In this document: one piece after another, positions 15,560 to 25,579 of the stretch
Numbering within the stretch: position 1 is the stretch's first letter
Layout of the letters: each line of letters starts with the position of its first letter
NCBI RefSeq assembly: GCF_026672275.1
Contig: NZ_JANQCD010000022.1
Coordinates: forward strand, 1 to 64,000
Direction: 5' to 3'
From: Marinifilum sp. D737
Lineage (GTDB): Bacteria > Bacteroidota > Bacteroidia > Bacteroidales > Marinifilaceae
DNA: 64,000 bases
The notes under the pieces: model-generated
Told to the model about the DNA's origin: nothing
What the model saw: only the letters and a program-made list of their open reading frames with translations
Databases searched by the model: none
Position numbers and translations under genes: made by a program

Positions 15560-16993
15560 ATGAAACCAATTGTTATTAAAATATTTTGCGCATTACTATT
15601 TGCGCCATTTTCAGTATTCAGTCAAAACAAACTAAAAGCAAATATATCCAATGGAGAACAAAAAGCCATTGCCTTTGCCAGTGTAGCCTTAAAGGGAACA
15701 AGCTTGGGAACCATAAGTAATCCCAACGGAAATTTTGAATTGGCCTTGCCTTCAGACGATACAAAACAGCAAATTGTTATTTCCTGTATTGGCTACAAGA
15801 GCCAGGCATTTGCTGTTGATTCGCTTTTGAAAATTCAGAAGAAAGGAAGCATTCCAAAACTTTACTTGAACAAGCATTCCTATCAACTACAGGAAATCAC
15901 TGTAGGCAAGCAAGAGATATTAAAAGATGCCAAGCAAATTTTTGCCAATGCCATTAATGAGCTACCAAAGCTGTTAGATGATCAGCCCCATATTGGCAAA
16001 TATTATTTTCGACAATCGCACCGCAGCAAGACTAGCATGAACCGCTTGATTGAGGCTGCCGTTAGCATTTACGATCCTGGAATATCACACAAGATTGAAG
16101 AGTGCAAATTCAATATTGATGAATTACAATCAAGCTTAGACAATAGAGATATTGACTTCAAATCATTACTTGGTTTTTACCAATACATTCAAAAGAAAAA
16201 AGACATTGCAAAAGATAGTTTATTGGTAAATTCAGAATCTTATAACGATCCTGAAGTACAAAAAAGACTTGTAAACGCCTTAGACAACAACAAAGCTTCT
16301 TTTTTTAAATTCTTTACTGCTACCAATATGATTCGGGCTGCACAAAAAGAAAGACGAAAAAACTCAAAACCAGTCAATCCATGGTTTGTAAATGGTGGTC
16401 CTCTATTAAGCAAAACCTTTATGAAGAAACACAGGTTTAAATTGGATACCATTATACAGTACAATGGTGAAGCCACCTACAAAGTAAAGATTCTACCAAA
16501 TAAAAACTATCTGGGGCTAGAAGGTCAAGAACATAAATTTATGCCAATAGGAATTGCTTATATCAGATTGAAAGATTTTGCGATTTTTAATCTTGACTAT
16601 GGATTCATTAGTAATCCGAAATACAAAGGATTTAAATACAGAGGTGAGCGACATGGAACGTTTAAAGGCAATTACAGATATTACTACCTGTTTAAAATTA
16701 GGTTTAAAGAATACAATAGCAAATTCTATCTTAACTACTTATACTCCATACGAGGTGATTATAACGATGATTTATCAGGAAGTCAAAAGGTGATTCAGGA
16801 AATGGTGAATACTGAAATCATAAATGATCAGGATATCGTAAATCAACAGTTCCAACAACTCAACTGGAAAGGGGATCATTACGAAAAACTTCCCTACCAC
16901 AAAGAATTTTGGGACAATTACACCACCCTGCTTCCAAGCCAGGAGCAAGAAAACCTAAAGAAAAACCTGGAACAAGAACTTTTAAAGAAATAA
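15560..16993 (+). CDS. Exported carboxypeptidase-regulatory-like domain protein, paralogue 2
   Basis: Start chosen at 15560, 10 bases after the previous stop, because it begins the signal peptide MKPIVIKIFCALLFAPFSVFSQ; an upstream ATG at 15512 would overlap the previous gene. The mature 477-residue protein has the same N-terminal domain (EQKAIAFASVALKGTSLGTI, then VISCIGYKSQAF) and a similar body (YYFRQSHRSKTSMNRLIEAA; YHKEFWDNYTTLL near the C-terminus). It is a diverged tandem copy of the preceding gene. Function unknown; probably periplasmic or outer-membrane facing. Four bases before the next gene. Confidence 0.85.
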   Translation: MKPIVIKIFCALLFAPFSVFSQNKLKANISNGEQKAIAFASVALKGTSLGTISNPNGNFELALPSDDTKQQIVISCIGYKSQAFAVDSLLKIQKKGSIPKLYLNKHSYQLQEITVGKQEILKDAKQIFANAINELPKLLDDQPHIGKYYFRQSHRSKTSMNRLIEAAVSIYDPGISHKIEECKFNIDELQSSLDNRDIDFKSLLGFYQYIQKKKDIAKDSLLVNSESYNDPEVQKRLVNALDNNKASFFKFFTATNMIRAAQKERRKNSKPVNPWFVNGGPLLSKTFMKKHRFKLDTIIQYNGEATYKVKILPNKNYLGLEGQEHKFMPIGIAYIRLKDFAIFNLDYGFISNPKYKGFKYRGERHGTFKGNYRYYYLFKIRFKEYNSKFYLNYLYSIRGDYNDDLSGSQKVIQEMVNTEIINDQDIVNQQFQQLNWKGDHYEKLPYHKEFWDNYTTLLPSQEQENLKKNLEQELLKK

Positions 16994-16997
16994 AGCC

Positions 16998-17762
16998 ATG
17001 AATAGATTTCTAAATACGATTACAAATGTCAAAACTGTATATGTTTTAATCTTTACACTGGTAATCACGCTATTTGTAAATTTTATCTACTATGATTATA
17101 TCAACACCACTGAACTTCTAAGAAAACATCATCACGAAAAACAAGTTAAACAAGAAGCAGAGCTATACCAGGAGCACGATGATTTAATGGCAGATTTTAA
17201 AGATGATTTGGCTGAAATTGAACTAGAAGCAGATGAAACAGATTCACAATCTGGTTCTACTTATTTTGGCGATATCTTTTTTAATATTACCTATGATTTA
17301 ATTCCTCCCCTATGCATTTGCCTGGGATTGGCTTTATTTGTTTTCATTGGCTTTCAATTCTTCCCAGACCTAAAGGATATTGCATATGGCAATCTTTTAA
17401 AATCTATACTTATTGCCTACCTAATATTTCCATTAAGTACATTGTTTAAATGCATTTGGTTTGGTTTGTTTCAAAACCAATATGAAGTGATCGATTTGCA
17501 ACAGGTGGAAAGCATTCTAAATCCATCCATTCAAAGTTTTTTAACTAAGCCCACGGAGTACCAATGGTATCATTATCTATTTGCAGATATGACCTTTCAA
17601 AATCTGCTATTCGCACTTCTCATTCCATTCTTTTTAAAATCCATAATAGGATTTAAATATTCCGAACTGCTAAAAAAGATGAGCATCTCACTTGTTGGAT
17701 TTTTTATTGTATTCCACATCGTATCACCTTATCAGTTGTATCTAATTTTCTTATTTGATTAA
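16998..17762 (+). CDS. Unknown membrane protein with acidic loop
   Basis: A 254-residue protein with an N-terminal membrane helix (about 12-31), a hydrophilic and strongly acidic stretch (about 50-85, rich in Glu and Asp) and about four more helices (about 97-121, 133-156, 198-216, 228-252). No family recognised. It is tightly packed after the paralogous exported proteins (4 bases) and before the thioredoxin-like protein (8 bases), so the four products probably act together at the envelope. Confidence 0.75.
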   Translation: MNRFLNTITNVKTVYVLIFTLVITLFVNFIYYDYINTTELLRKHHHEKQVKQEAELYQEHDDLMADFKDDLAEIELEADETDSQSGSTYFGDIFFNITYDLIPPLCICLGLALFVFIGFQFFPDLKDIAYGNLLKSILIAYLIFPLSTLFKCIWFGLFQNQYEVIDLQQVESILNPSIQSFLTKPTEYQWYHYLFADMTFQNLLFALLIPFFLKSIIGFKYSELLKKMSISLVGFFIVFHIVSPYQLYLIFLFD

Positions 17763-17770
17763 TTGTAAAC

Positions 17771-18325
17771 ATGTATATTATGAATCGCAAAACAATTATT
17801 GTAGGTATTGTAATCCTCTTAATCGTTTCGTTAGGGATTATTATAAGGTCTCAAATTATAAAAAAAGAAAACAGCTTAATGCAAAAACAGGAAGTTAAAG
17901 CAGAGCTTACCTCTATACCTAAATTCAATTTCCAAGATATACCAGGAAACCCATTTACCAATGCCAACTTAGAAAAGGATAAACCCACTGTGGTGGTTCA
18001 CTTTGGTAATTTTTGTCCCTATTGTCATGAGGAAGCTAAAATTATGAGTCACTATTCCGAGGAGTACAAAGATTTCCAACTCTTGTATGTAACCAAAGAT
18101 GAAATGGATAACATTAACATCTTTATGAACAAACACAAGTTAAGAGATAAATTGAATCTTACCATTTTAAGGTATGAGAACAATGAATTCGAAGAAGCCT
18201 TTGGCTCCAGATCACTTCCTTGTGTTTTCATTTTCGACAAGCATCAAAAATTCGTACAACATTTCGATGGAGCAGTTACGGCACGTACTTTAATCAAGTA
18301 TACACGTGCTGCGAATCTCAAATAA
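17771..18325 (+). CDS. Membrane-anchored thioredoxin-like protein
   Basis: A 184-residue protein with an N-terminal membrane anchor (about 7-25) and a thioredoxin/TlpA-type domain. The redox motif FCPYC (Cys82, Cys85) sits in VVHFGNFCPYCHEEAKIM, and the cis-proline loop is RSLPCVFIFD. The fold should face the periplasm. An alternative ATG three codons later (17780) is equally good. It ends the four-gene operon. It could make or shuffle disulfides in the cysteine-containing peptide or in surface proteins, which is inference. Confidence 0.85.
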   Translation: MYIMNRKTIIVGIVILLIVSLGIIIRSQIIKKENSLMQKQEVKAELTSIPKFNFQDIPGNPFTNANLEKDKPTVVVHFGNFCPYCHEEAKIMSHYSEEYKDFQLLYVTKDEMDNINIFMNKHKLRDKLNLTILRYENNEFEEAFGSRSLPCVFIFDKHQKFVQHFDGAVTARTLIKYTRAANLK

Positions 18326-18355
18326 TTAATATCGATCAAACTCTTCTGTTCATCC

Positions 18356-18398
18356 AGACCTGACAGGATTAATAAACCTGTCAGGTCTAATATTTTTT
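18356..18398 (+). terminator. Perfect 12-bp stem terminator after the thioredoxin-like gene
   Basis: AGACCTGACAGG (18356-18367) and CCTGTCAGGTCT (18377-18388) pair perfectly around a 9-base loop and are followed by TAATATTTTTTC. The palindrome resembles a terminator-like repeat that I recall as common in Bacteroidota genomes. Confidence 0.85.
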
Positions 18399-18399
18399 C

Positions 18400-18407
18400 T
18401 ACCTTTG
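18400..18407 (+). promoter_or_regulatory. Possible promoter box before thiL
   Basis: TACCTTTG matches the TAnnTTTG box and lies 139 bases before thiL. No TTTG -33 box is seen because the terminator palindrome occupies that place. Confidence 0.3.
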
Positions 18408-18440
18408 CAAGCAAATTCTAAATTTAGAAATCAGCATATC

Positions 18441-18512
18441 ATACCGATTATTAAATGAATACAGTCTTAAGTTCATTTCATTACTTCACGCTTATCGTTT
18501 AAATATCGGCAT
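18441..18512. repeat. 72-bp element with inverted ends, copy 2
   Basis: Same ends as the element at 2036-2107 (ATACCGATTAT ... ATATCGGCAT), same 72-base length, same TATCACAAT tail (18515-18523; two bases after the right end in both). The interior is AT-rich and differs. It ends 34 bases before the thiL ATG. Confidence 0.5.
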
Positions 18513-18546
18513 GCTATCACAATAAAATTACCTTACAGGCAATATC

Positions 18547-19596
18547 ATGCAGGAAAACAAAGCACAAGGAACCGATATTTCAACATTGGGAGAATTCGGT
18601 TTAATCAAGCAATTGACAAAAGGCATCGAGATAAAAAACAGCAGTACAAAAGTTGGTATTGGCGACGACGCTGCAGTACTGGATTATCAGAACAAAAAGA
18701 CAGTGGTTACTACCGATTTGTTGGTGGAGGGAATCCATTTCGATTTAATGTACACGCCATTAAAGCATTTGGGATACAAAAGTATTGCTGTAAATGTTTC
18801 TGATGTGTATGCCATGAATGCTTGCCCAAAACAGGTTACTGTTTCCATTGCCATTTCGAAACGCTTTACCGTTGAAGCCATCGAAGAAATTTACGATGGT
18901 ATTCGCATGGCCTGCGAAAATTACAATGTCGATTTGGTTGGTGGCGATACTACATCTTCTTTAACTGGATTGTGCATTTCTGTAACTGCCATTGGCGAGG
19001 CTGAAGAAAATGAATTGGCTTACCGAAGTGGTGCTAAGGTAAACGACCTAATCTGCGTAAGCGGAAATTTAGGAGCTGCCTATGCTGGCTTGCAATTGTT
19101 GGAGCGCGAAAAAGCAATTTTCGAAAACAATCCAAACATGCAGCCTGATTTATCGGGACACGATTACATTTTGGAACGCCAGTTAAAACCTGAAGCCAGA
19201 AAAGACATTTACGAAAGATTGAAAGAGGCTCAAATAGTTCCAACGTCTATGATTGATATTTCAGATGGATTGTCATCGGAATTGATGCACATTTGCGAGG
19301 AATCGAAAGTAGGATGCCAGATTTACGAAGAGAAAATTCCTGTTGATTACGAAACTCATAAAATGGCCGAAGAGCTAAACATGAATTACAGTACTTTCTC
19401 GCTAAATGGTGGTGAAGATTACGAGCTGCTATTTACGGTTCCCTTAGACAAATTTGATGATGTAGAGAAAATTGAAGATGTAAAAGTGATTGGTCACATT
19501 ACCGAAGCATCGAAAGGAATTTATTTGGTAACTCGTGATAATACTGAGATTGCTTTACAAGCTCAAGGATGGAATCCTTTGAAGGAGGAGGAATAG
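18547..19596 (+). CDS. thiL: Thiamine-monophosphate kinase ThiL
   Basis: A 349-residue ATP-dependent kinase that turns thiamine phosphate into thiamine diphosphate in the cytoplasm. The PurM-like ATP/Mg pattern is present: GIGDDAAVLD (about 38-47), TTDLLVEGIHF with the metal-binding Asp (about 58-68), LVGGDTTSS (about 138-146) and the late IDISDGLSSEL motif (about 236-246). Length is normal. It stands alone; no other thi gene is nearby apart from the YjbQ-family gene far upstream. No TPP riboswitch was found in its leader. Confidence 0.96.
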   Translation: MQENKAQGTDISTLGEFGLIKQLTKGIEIKNSSTKVGIGDDAAVLDYQNKKTVVTTDLLVEGIHFDLMYTPLKHLGYKSIAVNVSDVYAMNACPKQVTVSIAISKRFTVEAIEEIYDGIRMACENYNVDLVGGDTTSSLTGLCISVTAIGEAEENELAYRSGAKVNDLICVSGNLGAAYAGLQLLEREKAIFENNPNMQPDLSGHDYILERQLKPEARKDIYERLKEAQIVPTSMIDISDGLSSELMHICEESKVGCQIYEEKIPVDYETHKMAEELNMNYSTFSLNGGEDYELLFTVPLDKFDDVEKIEDVKVIGHITEASKGIYLVTRDNTEIALQAQGWNPLKEEE

Positions 19597-19681
19597 GTAA
19601 AAGTAATAACACATAAATGTAACCTCAAGTCAATATCTTGGGGTTACAATTACCATATCCTTTAATTGCAAAGGCAAGTTT

Positions 19682-20656
19682 TCATCTATTTTTTAAACTC
19701 AAATAACAATTGATAAAAGCTTTAGGATCTTCATTTATCAAATTCACCAACTCTTTCCTGCCCAGCTCTTCGTCTATGGTTCTTGCCATCAAAGCACCTA
19801 CTCTATACCACAACCTCTTCCCATTCGAAAGAGATGCAATCAATTTCCAATCACTATCTTTAAAATCCCTCCCGACATGATTAAAAAAATGGTAATAGAT
19901 TTGAAAGTACTCCTTTTCTAAATTCTGCATCACTAAGGAATCATTCAAACAAACATAGTCAGCATCATAATTCATGGCATTTTCTTTTAACCTTACTCCT
20001 AACGGTACATAGGTAGCCATACCCTCTAATTGTGTTGCCAAGGCTATAAAATCAACTGCATCTGAATATTTCTTTAAATCTAAATGAGGCATGGGTTTAT
20101 TGCTACATTCAAAAAAACCTGCATGATGCAACTCATGTAACATGTAATATCGAATTTCAGCAGGTTGATTTAGGTAATGTGAATGAGCAAGATTAATACT
20201 TGCATTTTTACCGTATACAACCCCCAAATCGTAACCGTAAGTAAAAAACAAGCTTCCTGTAAATTTGAATTCAGTTGGTAAAAACTCTTTACATCGCTCA
20301 TGAATGAAATCATCATGCAATACTTGTTCTTTTGCATTTTTTAGATTTCGTTTAAACCTTTCCAACTTTAATCTTTCTTTGTCCAAAGGATGGAGTAAAT
20401 ATTCAACCAACTCCCTATTCGAAGATTTAGGCACATTATAATTGAACTTCCTGGCATGATTCATAATATGATCTACAGCCTCTAATCGAGATATTTTGGC
20501 TAAAATACATGTATCGCCAGTTTCGAGATATCGAATCGCCATCTCGGCAAAAGAGAAATCATATTTTAACTGTCCTTTCTGAATAATGGAATTCTTATCA
20601 CAAAATGCATTTGAACATACAATCAATAGCAGTGTTAGAATTAAAAATTTTCTCAT
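19682..20656 (-). CDS. Exported putative zinc metallopeptidase
   Basis: A 324-residue protein with an N-terminal signal peptide (about 1-19, ending NAFC). A zinc-binding HExxH motif is visible as HELHH in YYMLHELHHAGFF (about residue 181), followed by an Glu/Asp-rich helical domain. Length and layout fit the DUF5700-type putative zinc peptidases of Bacteroidota, though I cannot confirm the family. The cysteine at the end of the signal could also be a lipid-attachment site. Single gene between thiL and the lpx block. Confidence 0.7.
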   Translation of the reverse strand: MRKFLILTLLLIVCSNAFCDKNSIIQKGQLKYDFSFAEMAIRYLETGDTCILAKISRLEAVDHIMNHARKFNYNVPKSSNRELVEYLLHPLDKERLKLERFKRNLKNAKEQVLHDDFIHERCKEFLPTEFKFTGSLFFTYGYDLGVVYGKNASINLAHSHYLNQPAEIRYYMLHELHHAGFFECSNKPMPHLDLKKYSDAVDFIALATQLEGMATYVPLGVRLKENAMNYDADYVCLNDSLVMQNLEKEYFQIYYHFFNHVGRDFKDSDWKLIASLSNGKRLWYRVGALMARTIDEELGRKELVNLINEDPKAFINCYLSLKNR

Positions 20657-20721
20657 TCTGTATATCTGATTTTTTCCTTAAGACGCCCCATAAAATAAAT
20701 CGGTTACACATATTCAGAATA

Positions 20722-20759
20722 AAAAAAGTGAGACCCTCATACGAAGATCTCACTTTTTT
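20722..20759. terminator. Two-way terminator between lpxA and the metallopeptidase gene
   Basis: AAAAAAGTGAGA (20722-20733) and TCTCACTTTTTT (20748-20759) are exact inverted copies around a 14-base loop. On the minus strand it ends the lpx transcript 21 bases after the lpxA stop. Confidence 0.9.
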
Positions 20760-20780
20760 AAATATCCTAGCTATTTGTGT

Positions 20781-21563
20781 TTACTCTGGGAAGTATCCTC
20801 TCATGATACCACGTTTAGAGTTCTTCACAAACAGAATAATTTCATCTCGCTCTGGTGAAGCAGGCATTTCAGCTTCGATAGCTTCCAATGCTGTAAAGTT
20901 GTTCATACCTTTTTGGTACAAGTAACGGTATACATCCTGAATTTCGCGGATCTTTTCGTTACCAAACTCACGACGACGCAAACCAATTGAGTTTACACCG
21001 ATGTATGAAACCGGCTCTCGACCAGCTTTCACATATGGAGGAATATCTTTACGCACCAAAGATCCACCCGATACCATAACGTGAGAACCAATGTGTACGA
21101 ACTGGTGAACAGCTACCAAACCACTTAAAATTGCAAAGTCATCGATTACAACCTCACCTGCAATCTGAGTAGCATTACCAATGATACAGTTGTTACCAAC
21201 AATACTATCGTGTGCAATGTGTACGTAAGCCATCAAAAGACAGTTGCTACCAACAATGGTTTTGCCTTTTGCTGCAGTACCACGGTTAATGGTCACACAC
21301 TCACGAATGGTTGTATTATCGCCAATTTCAACAGTAGTTTTCTCGCCACGGAATTTCAAATCCTGTGGAGTAGCACCAATTACTGCTCCTGGAAAAACAT
21401 TACAGTTTTTACCAATTCTGGTTCCTTCCAAAATGGTTGCATTCGAACCAATTCTTGTACCCTCTTCAATTACTACATCCTTATCGATTGTAACGAATGG
21501 CTCAATCACTACATTATCTGCGATTTTTGCCTCGGGATGTACATATGCTAACGGTTGCTTCAT
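20781..21563 (-). CDS. lpxA: UDP-N-acetylglucosamine acyltransferase LpxA
   Basis: First enzyme of lipid A synthesis, moving a 3-hydroxyacyl chain from ACP to UDP-GlcNAc. The 260 residues show the left-handed beta-helix hexapeptide repeats from HPEAKIADNVVIEPFVTI on, the catalytic-region block YVHIAHDSIVGNNCIIGN (His near 118) and the C-terminal YRYLYQKGMNNF helix region. It is the last gene of the minus-strand lpxD, lpxC-fabZ, lpxA block, 67 bases after the fusion gene. Confidence 0.97.
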   Translation of the reverse strand: MKQPLAYVHPEAKIADNVVIEPFVTIDKDVVIEEGTRIGSNATILEGTRIGKNCNVFPGAVIGATPQDLKFRGEKTTVEIGDNTTIRECVTINRGTAAKGKTIVGSNCLLMAYVHIAHDSIVGNNCIIGNATQIAGEVVIDDFAILSGLVAVHQFVHIGSHVMVSGGSLVRKDIPPYVKAGREPVSYIGVNSIGLRRREFGNEKIREIQDVYRYLYQKGMNNFTALEAIEAEMPASPERDEIILFVKNSKRGIMRGYFPE

Positions 21564-21630
21564 TTTATTATTTATTACGTGTTACACAAACTTCTGCCAC
21601 ACCAGAAATTTGCCTTGTAGTAGTTAAATT

Positions 21631-23022
21631 TTATTTGTTCTTTGCGATTTGAGCCATGAACTCACCTTCAGCAACAACAGTATCGCCAACAAAAGCTAAA
21701 CCGCGCATGTTAGCAACTCCCCTACGAATTGGTGACAAAAATTGCAATTTAAAAATCAGAGTATCTCCAGGAACAACTTTCTTTCTAAATTTAATATTGT
21801 TCTGAGTTAGGAAGTAGGTAGAATAGTTTTCAGGATCATCTACCTGATTTAATACCAAAATACCACCACATTGTGCCATAGCTTCAACCATAAGAACACC
21901 TGGCATTACAGGTTCTCCCGGGAAGTGTCCTACGAAGAAAGGTTCATTCATAGATACATTTTTAACACCTACAATAGTATCTTCTTGAATGTCGATAATT
22001 TTATCAACCAACAAGAATGGAGGACGGTGAGGCAACAATTTCATCACCCCGTTAATGTCTAACACAGGCTCTTTATTTGGGTCATAAGCCGGAACTGAAT
22101 CTTTTCCCATTTCTTTTTTTATTCGTTTGATTAATAATTTTGCCATTTGGGTATTTGGTCCGTGACCAGGACAAGAAGCAATTACTTTTCCTTTGATGAA
22201 CTTACCACATAAGGCAAGGTCACCGATCACGTCTAATAATTTGTGTCGAGCACATTCATTTTGGAAGTAAAGCTCTAAATTACTTAAAATCCCTTCCTTC
22301 ACTTCTACATGCTGATGGTCGAATAGGTCGGCAATACGATCCAACTCTTTTTGTTCCATCATTTGGTCCATAATAACAATTGCATTATCAAGGTCTCCCC
22401 CTTTAACCAAATTGTTATTCAATAAAAATTCCAATTCGCGTACAAAAACAAAGGTACGACACATCGAAATTTCATCTTTATAATCATTCAATGATGTCAA
22501 TCGAGCATACTGATTGCTCAACACTTTCGAGTCGAATGAAATCATCGTATCTACACTGTATTCACTATCAGGAAGTATTGTTAATTCAGAACCACGAGCT
22601 TCATCTTTGTATACAATTGGTTCTTTTACCACATAGTACTCACGCTTCGCATCCTGCTCAACAATTCCTACACTTTCAATTCCCTCTACATAGAATTTTG
22701 CACTTCCATCTAAAATTGGAGGCTCAGGAGAATTCATCTCAATCATACAGTTGTCAACACCCATTCCGTACAATGCTGATAAAGCATGCTCGATGGTTTG
22801 CACTTTGCATTCTCCCTTTTCAAGAACAGTTCCTCTTGATGTATCTCCTACGTATTCAGCACTTGCATCAATCACAGGTTCTGCTTCAAGGTCAACTCTC
22901 TTAAACTTGTATCCATGATTTTCAGGAGCAGGCACAAATTTGATTGATACTTCCAATCCGGTATGAAGACCTTTTCCTGTTAAAGTAAATTCTTTTGCTA
23001 ATGTTCTCTGCTTATCAGCCAT
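21631..23022 (-). CDS. lpxC-fabZ: Fused LpxC deacetylase / FabZ dehydratase
   Basis: A 463-residue two-domain enzyme as found in Bacteroidota. The N-terminal part (about 1-310) is LpxC, the zinc deacetylase of lipid A synthesis: [28 protein letters not shown] and [15 protein letters not shown] with [12 protein letters not shown]. The C-terminal part (about 315-463) is FabZ, the 3-hydroxyacyl-ACP dehydratase: [15 protein letters not shown] and [20 protein letters not shown]. The fusion couples supply of hydroxyacyl chains with their use. It sits between lpxD (41-base gap) and lpxA. Confidence 0.97.
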   Translation of the reverse strand: MADKQRTLAKEFTLTGKGLHTGLEVSIKFVPAPENHGYKFKRVDLEAEPVIDASAEYVGDTSRGTVLEKGECKVQTIEHALSALYGMGVDNCMIEMNSPEPPILDGSAKFYVEGIESVGIVEQDAKREYYVVKEPIVYKDEARGSELTILPDSEYSVDTMISFDSKVLSNQYARLTSLNDYKDEISMCRTFVFVRELEFLLNNNLVKGGDLDNAIVIMDQMMEQKELDRIADLFDHQHVEVKEGILSNLELYFQNECARHKLLDVIGDLALCGKFIKGKVIASCPGHGPNTQMAKLLIKRIKKEMGKDSVPAYDPNKEPVLDINGVMKLLPHRPPFLLVDKIIDIQEDTIVGVKNVSMNEPFFVGHFPGEPVMPGVLMVEAMAQCGGILVLNQVDDPENYSTYFLTQNNIKFRKKVVPGDTLIFKLQFLSPIRRGVANMRGLAFVGDTVVAEGEFMAQIAKNK

Positions 23023-23063
23023 AAACTTTCAATATTTTTTCTGTTTCCGGAAAATGGAATCTC

Positions 23064-24104
23064 CTATTTTTCCTCTTCCAGCTTCTTTACTTGTTTCTCT
23101 AGATCCATAATCTGCTCTCTCATCTTAGGCAGATTTTTAAATAGCACATATGACTTTTGATATGGTCCGAATTCAAAAGCAGGTGATCCCTGAAGAACCT
23201 CTCCCTTTTTCTTAATATTTCGTCCAATACCCGATTGTGCAGCAATCTTCACTTCGTCGGCAATAGACAAGTGACCTGCAATTCCAACCTGTCCACCAAA
23301 CATACAATGTTCGCCAACCTTAGAACTTCCTGCAATACCAGTTTGTGATGCAATTACAGTATTTTCACCAATCTCGACATTATGAGCAACCTGAATCAGG
23401 TTATCCAACTTCACTCCTTTACGGATAATGGTTGATCCCATAGTAGCACGGTCAACACAAGTATTAGCACCAATCTCAACATGGTCTTCTAAAATCACAT
23501 TACCAACCTGTGGAACTTTCTTATAATCATTTGCTGACGAAGGTGCAAAACCAAAACCATCGGCTCCAATTACCGAACCCGAATGAACGATACAATCTTT
23601 ACCTATTTTACAGTTTTCATACACCTTAACTCCTGAATTAAGAATTGTATTGTCGCCAATAATTACATTATCGCCTATATATGTGTGCGGATAAATTTTT
23701 ACGTTATCACCAATTTTTACATTACTACCAATGTATGCAAATGCCCCAACATATATTTTATCTCCAATGGTAGCAGATTTACTTACAAAAGAAGGCTCTT
23801 CGATGCCTACTTTTTGCGGTTTGCTCTGTTCATACATTTCCAACAACTGGGCCAAAGCCTGGTAAGCATCCTCTACGCGAATTAAAGTAGCTTTTACTTC
23901 TTTAGCTGCTTTAAAATCTTTGTTCACTAAAACGATAGAAGAGTTTGTTGTGTAAATATGATGTTCGTACTTGGGATTTGCCAAAAAAGAAAGAGTTCCT
24001 GGTTTGCCTTCCTCAATGCGAGATACATTGTTTACGGCAACTGATCCATCGCCATCAACTTCACCTTGTAGAAACTCTGCAATATCTTGTGCTGTAAAAT
24101 TCAT
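23064..24104 (-). CDS. lpxD: UDP-3-O-acylglucosamine N-acyltransferase LpxD
   Basis: Third enzyme of lipid A synthesis. The ATG at 24104 ([20 protein letters not shown], 346 residues) matches the family better than a start nine codons upstream. After the N-terminal uridine-binding domain come hexapeptide repeats forming a left-handed beta-helix, with [15 protein letters not shown] and [15 protein letters not shown] typical of LpxD; the catalytic His is probably in [10 protein letters not shown]. The C-terminus is a charged helix, [14 protein letters not shown]. First of the three lpx genes. Confidence 0.97.
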   Translation of the reverse strand: MNFTAQDIAEFLQGEVDGDGSVAVNNVSRIEEGKPGTLSFLANPKYEHHIYTTNSSIVLVNKDFKAAKEVKATLIRVEDAYQALAQLLEMYEQSKPQKVGIEEPSFVSKSATIGDKIYVGAFAYIGSNVKIGDNVKIYPHTYIGDNVIIGDNTILNSGVKVYENCKIGKDCIVHSGSVIGADGFGFAPSSANDYKKVPQVGNVILEDHVEIGANTCVDRATMGSTIIRKGVKLDNLIQVAHNVEIGENTVIASQTGIAGSSKVGEHCMFGGQVGIAGHLSIADEVKIAAQSGIGRNIKKKGEVLQGSPAFEFGPYQKSYVLFKNLPKMREQIMDLEKQVKKLEEEK

Positions 24105-24319
24105 TTGTTCTGGTTTTATATCAGATAACAAGCTCTTTCATTAACAACAAAGCTCGTTTTTTATTGAGCACACATCGTCCAATATATCTGATTAATACGA
24201 AAAAAATTTCTGCAAATCTAACAATTATTTCATGCACTTGAAATTTTTTTGCTTTTCAGACTACATCTAAAAACCACTGTCAACTGAATAACTGACTGTT
24301 ACAAAACTCAAATTAAACA

Positions 24320-25579
24320 TTACAAAATCTTAATCTTTGGGTAACACAAGTAGAATTTTTTAACCGTTTTCGAGAGTACGTCAATGTTCATCATGTCCGA
24401 TGCCTCTGCAATATCACAAACAGAACCATCTTTATGAAGGATGTTGATATGATCTTCAGAAGTATAAGCATTATTACTGATCATTCCATTGATAACAATA
24501 AAATCAAGTGCATGTTCAGAGCAACCAAAATATTCTTTAATTCCTGATCTTACTTTTTGGATATAGTCTGGCGAAAATGGCTTTTTCTGTATTTCAATTT
24601 TAAACAATTGTCGATCACGTATACACTTACACAAATAGGCAAGAACTTTATCCGAATGATCCGACCACACTTTTATAGACACCATGATATCATCATCATC
24701 AAGCTCAGCAAAAATATCCAATGCACTTTTCCCATCGAGCAAAGGAGCTGAACTTTCAAAATCCTTAATTCCAATTTTATTGTAGAGAAAGTATCGTAGT
24801 GCAGGTGTAGCAAATAAATCCTCTCCCCGTTCGGCCAAATATTTTGCACGCTTTAATATATACACCAACATCTCTTCTGCAGCAATCACTGTTTTGTGCA
24901 AATAAACCTGCCAATACATCAACCTACGAGCAATTAAAAACTTCTCAATAGAATAAATTCCCTTCTCTTCCACTACCAAATTATCATCCCGAACATCTAG
25001 CATTTTAATGATTCTGGCTGATCCTACAACTCCCTCGGTAACTCCTGAAAAAAAACTATCTCGTCTCAAATAATCCAGACGATCCATATCAAGCTGGCTC
25101 GAGACCAACTGATTTAAAAACCTTTTGGGATACTCATTCTTAAAAATTTGAATTGCAGTATCCAATTCGCCCTCGAATTGTTTATTTAAACGACTCATAA
25201 ACAATTCCGAAAGTTTTTCATGAGTAATGCCATTTACAATACTGTATTCTAATGCATGCGAAAAAGGCCCATGACCAATATCGTGTAATAGAATGGCTGC
25301 ATGCACTGCTTCTGCTTCCTTTTCTGTTATCTCATTACCTTTTGATCGCAATACCTCAATGGCCATTCCCATTAGGTGAGTAGCACCCAAGGCATGCTGA
25401 AAGCGATTTTGAAAGGCTCCGGGAAAAACCAAATAAGTCAAACCCAATTGTTTTATTCTTCTTAGTCGCTGAAAATAGTGATGTTCTACCAATTCATGCG
25501 AAATCCCTATTGGAATATGAATAAAACCATGAACAGGATCGTTTACAATCTTTTTTTTAGGAGTAAATTGTTCTGACAT
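24320..25579 (-). CDS. HD-domain phosphohydrolase (dGTPase-like)
   Basis: A 419-residue HD superfamily protein with start MSEQFTPKKKIVNDPVHGFI at 25579; a start nine codons upstream is less likely. Metal-binding residues are visible: His in RFQHALGATHLMGM, the HD pair in LLHDIGHGPFSHALE, and the later Asp in QLDMDRLDYLRRDSFFSG. This is the layout of the deoxynucleotide triphosphohydrolase-like family (as in YwfO/SAMHD1-like proteins). Substrate unproven. It lies 215 bases upstream of lpxD on the same strand, an arrangement common in Bacteroidota. The spacer 24105-24319 holds no gene. Confidence 0.9.
   Translation of the reverse strand: MSEQFTPKKKIVNDPVHGFIHIPIGISHELVEHHYFQRLRRIKQLGLTYLVFPGAFQNRFQHALGATHLMGMAIEVLRSKGNEITEKEAEAVHAAILLHDIGHGPFSHALEYSIVNGITHEKLSELFMSRLNKQFEGELDTAIQIFKNEYPKRFLNQLVSSQLDMDRLDYLRRDSFFSGVTEGVVGSARIIKMLDVRDDNLVVEEKGIYSIEKFLIARRLMYWQVYLHKTVIAAEEMLVYILKRAKYLAERGEDLFATPALRYFLYNKIGIKDFESSAPLLDGKSALDIFAELDDDDIMVSIKVWSDHSDKVLAYLCKCIRDRQLFKIEIQKKPFSPDYIQKVRSGIKEYFGCSEHALDFIVINGMISNNAYTSEDHINILHKDGSVCDIAEASDMMNIDVLSKTVKKFYLCYPKIKIL

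Noticed and set aside
18428-18546. TPP riboswitch before thiL
   Set aside because: The conserved CUGAGA-type core of the THI element is not found in the leader.
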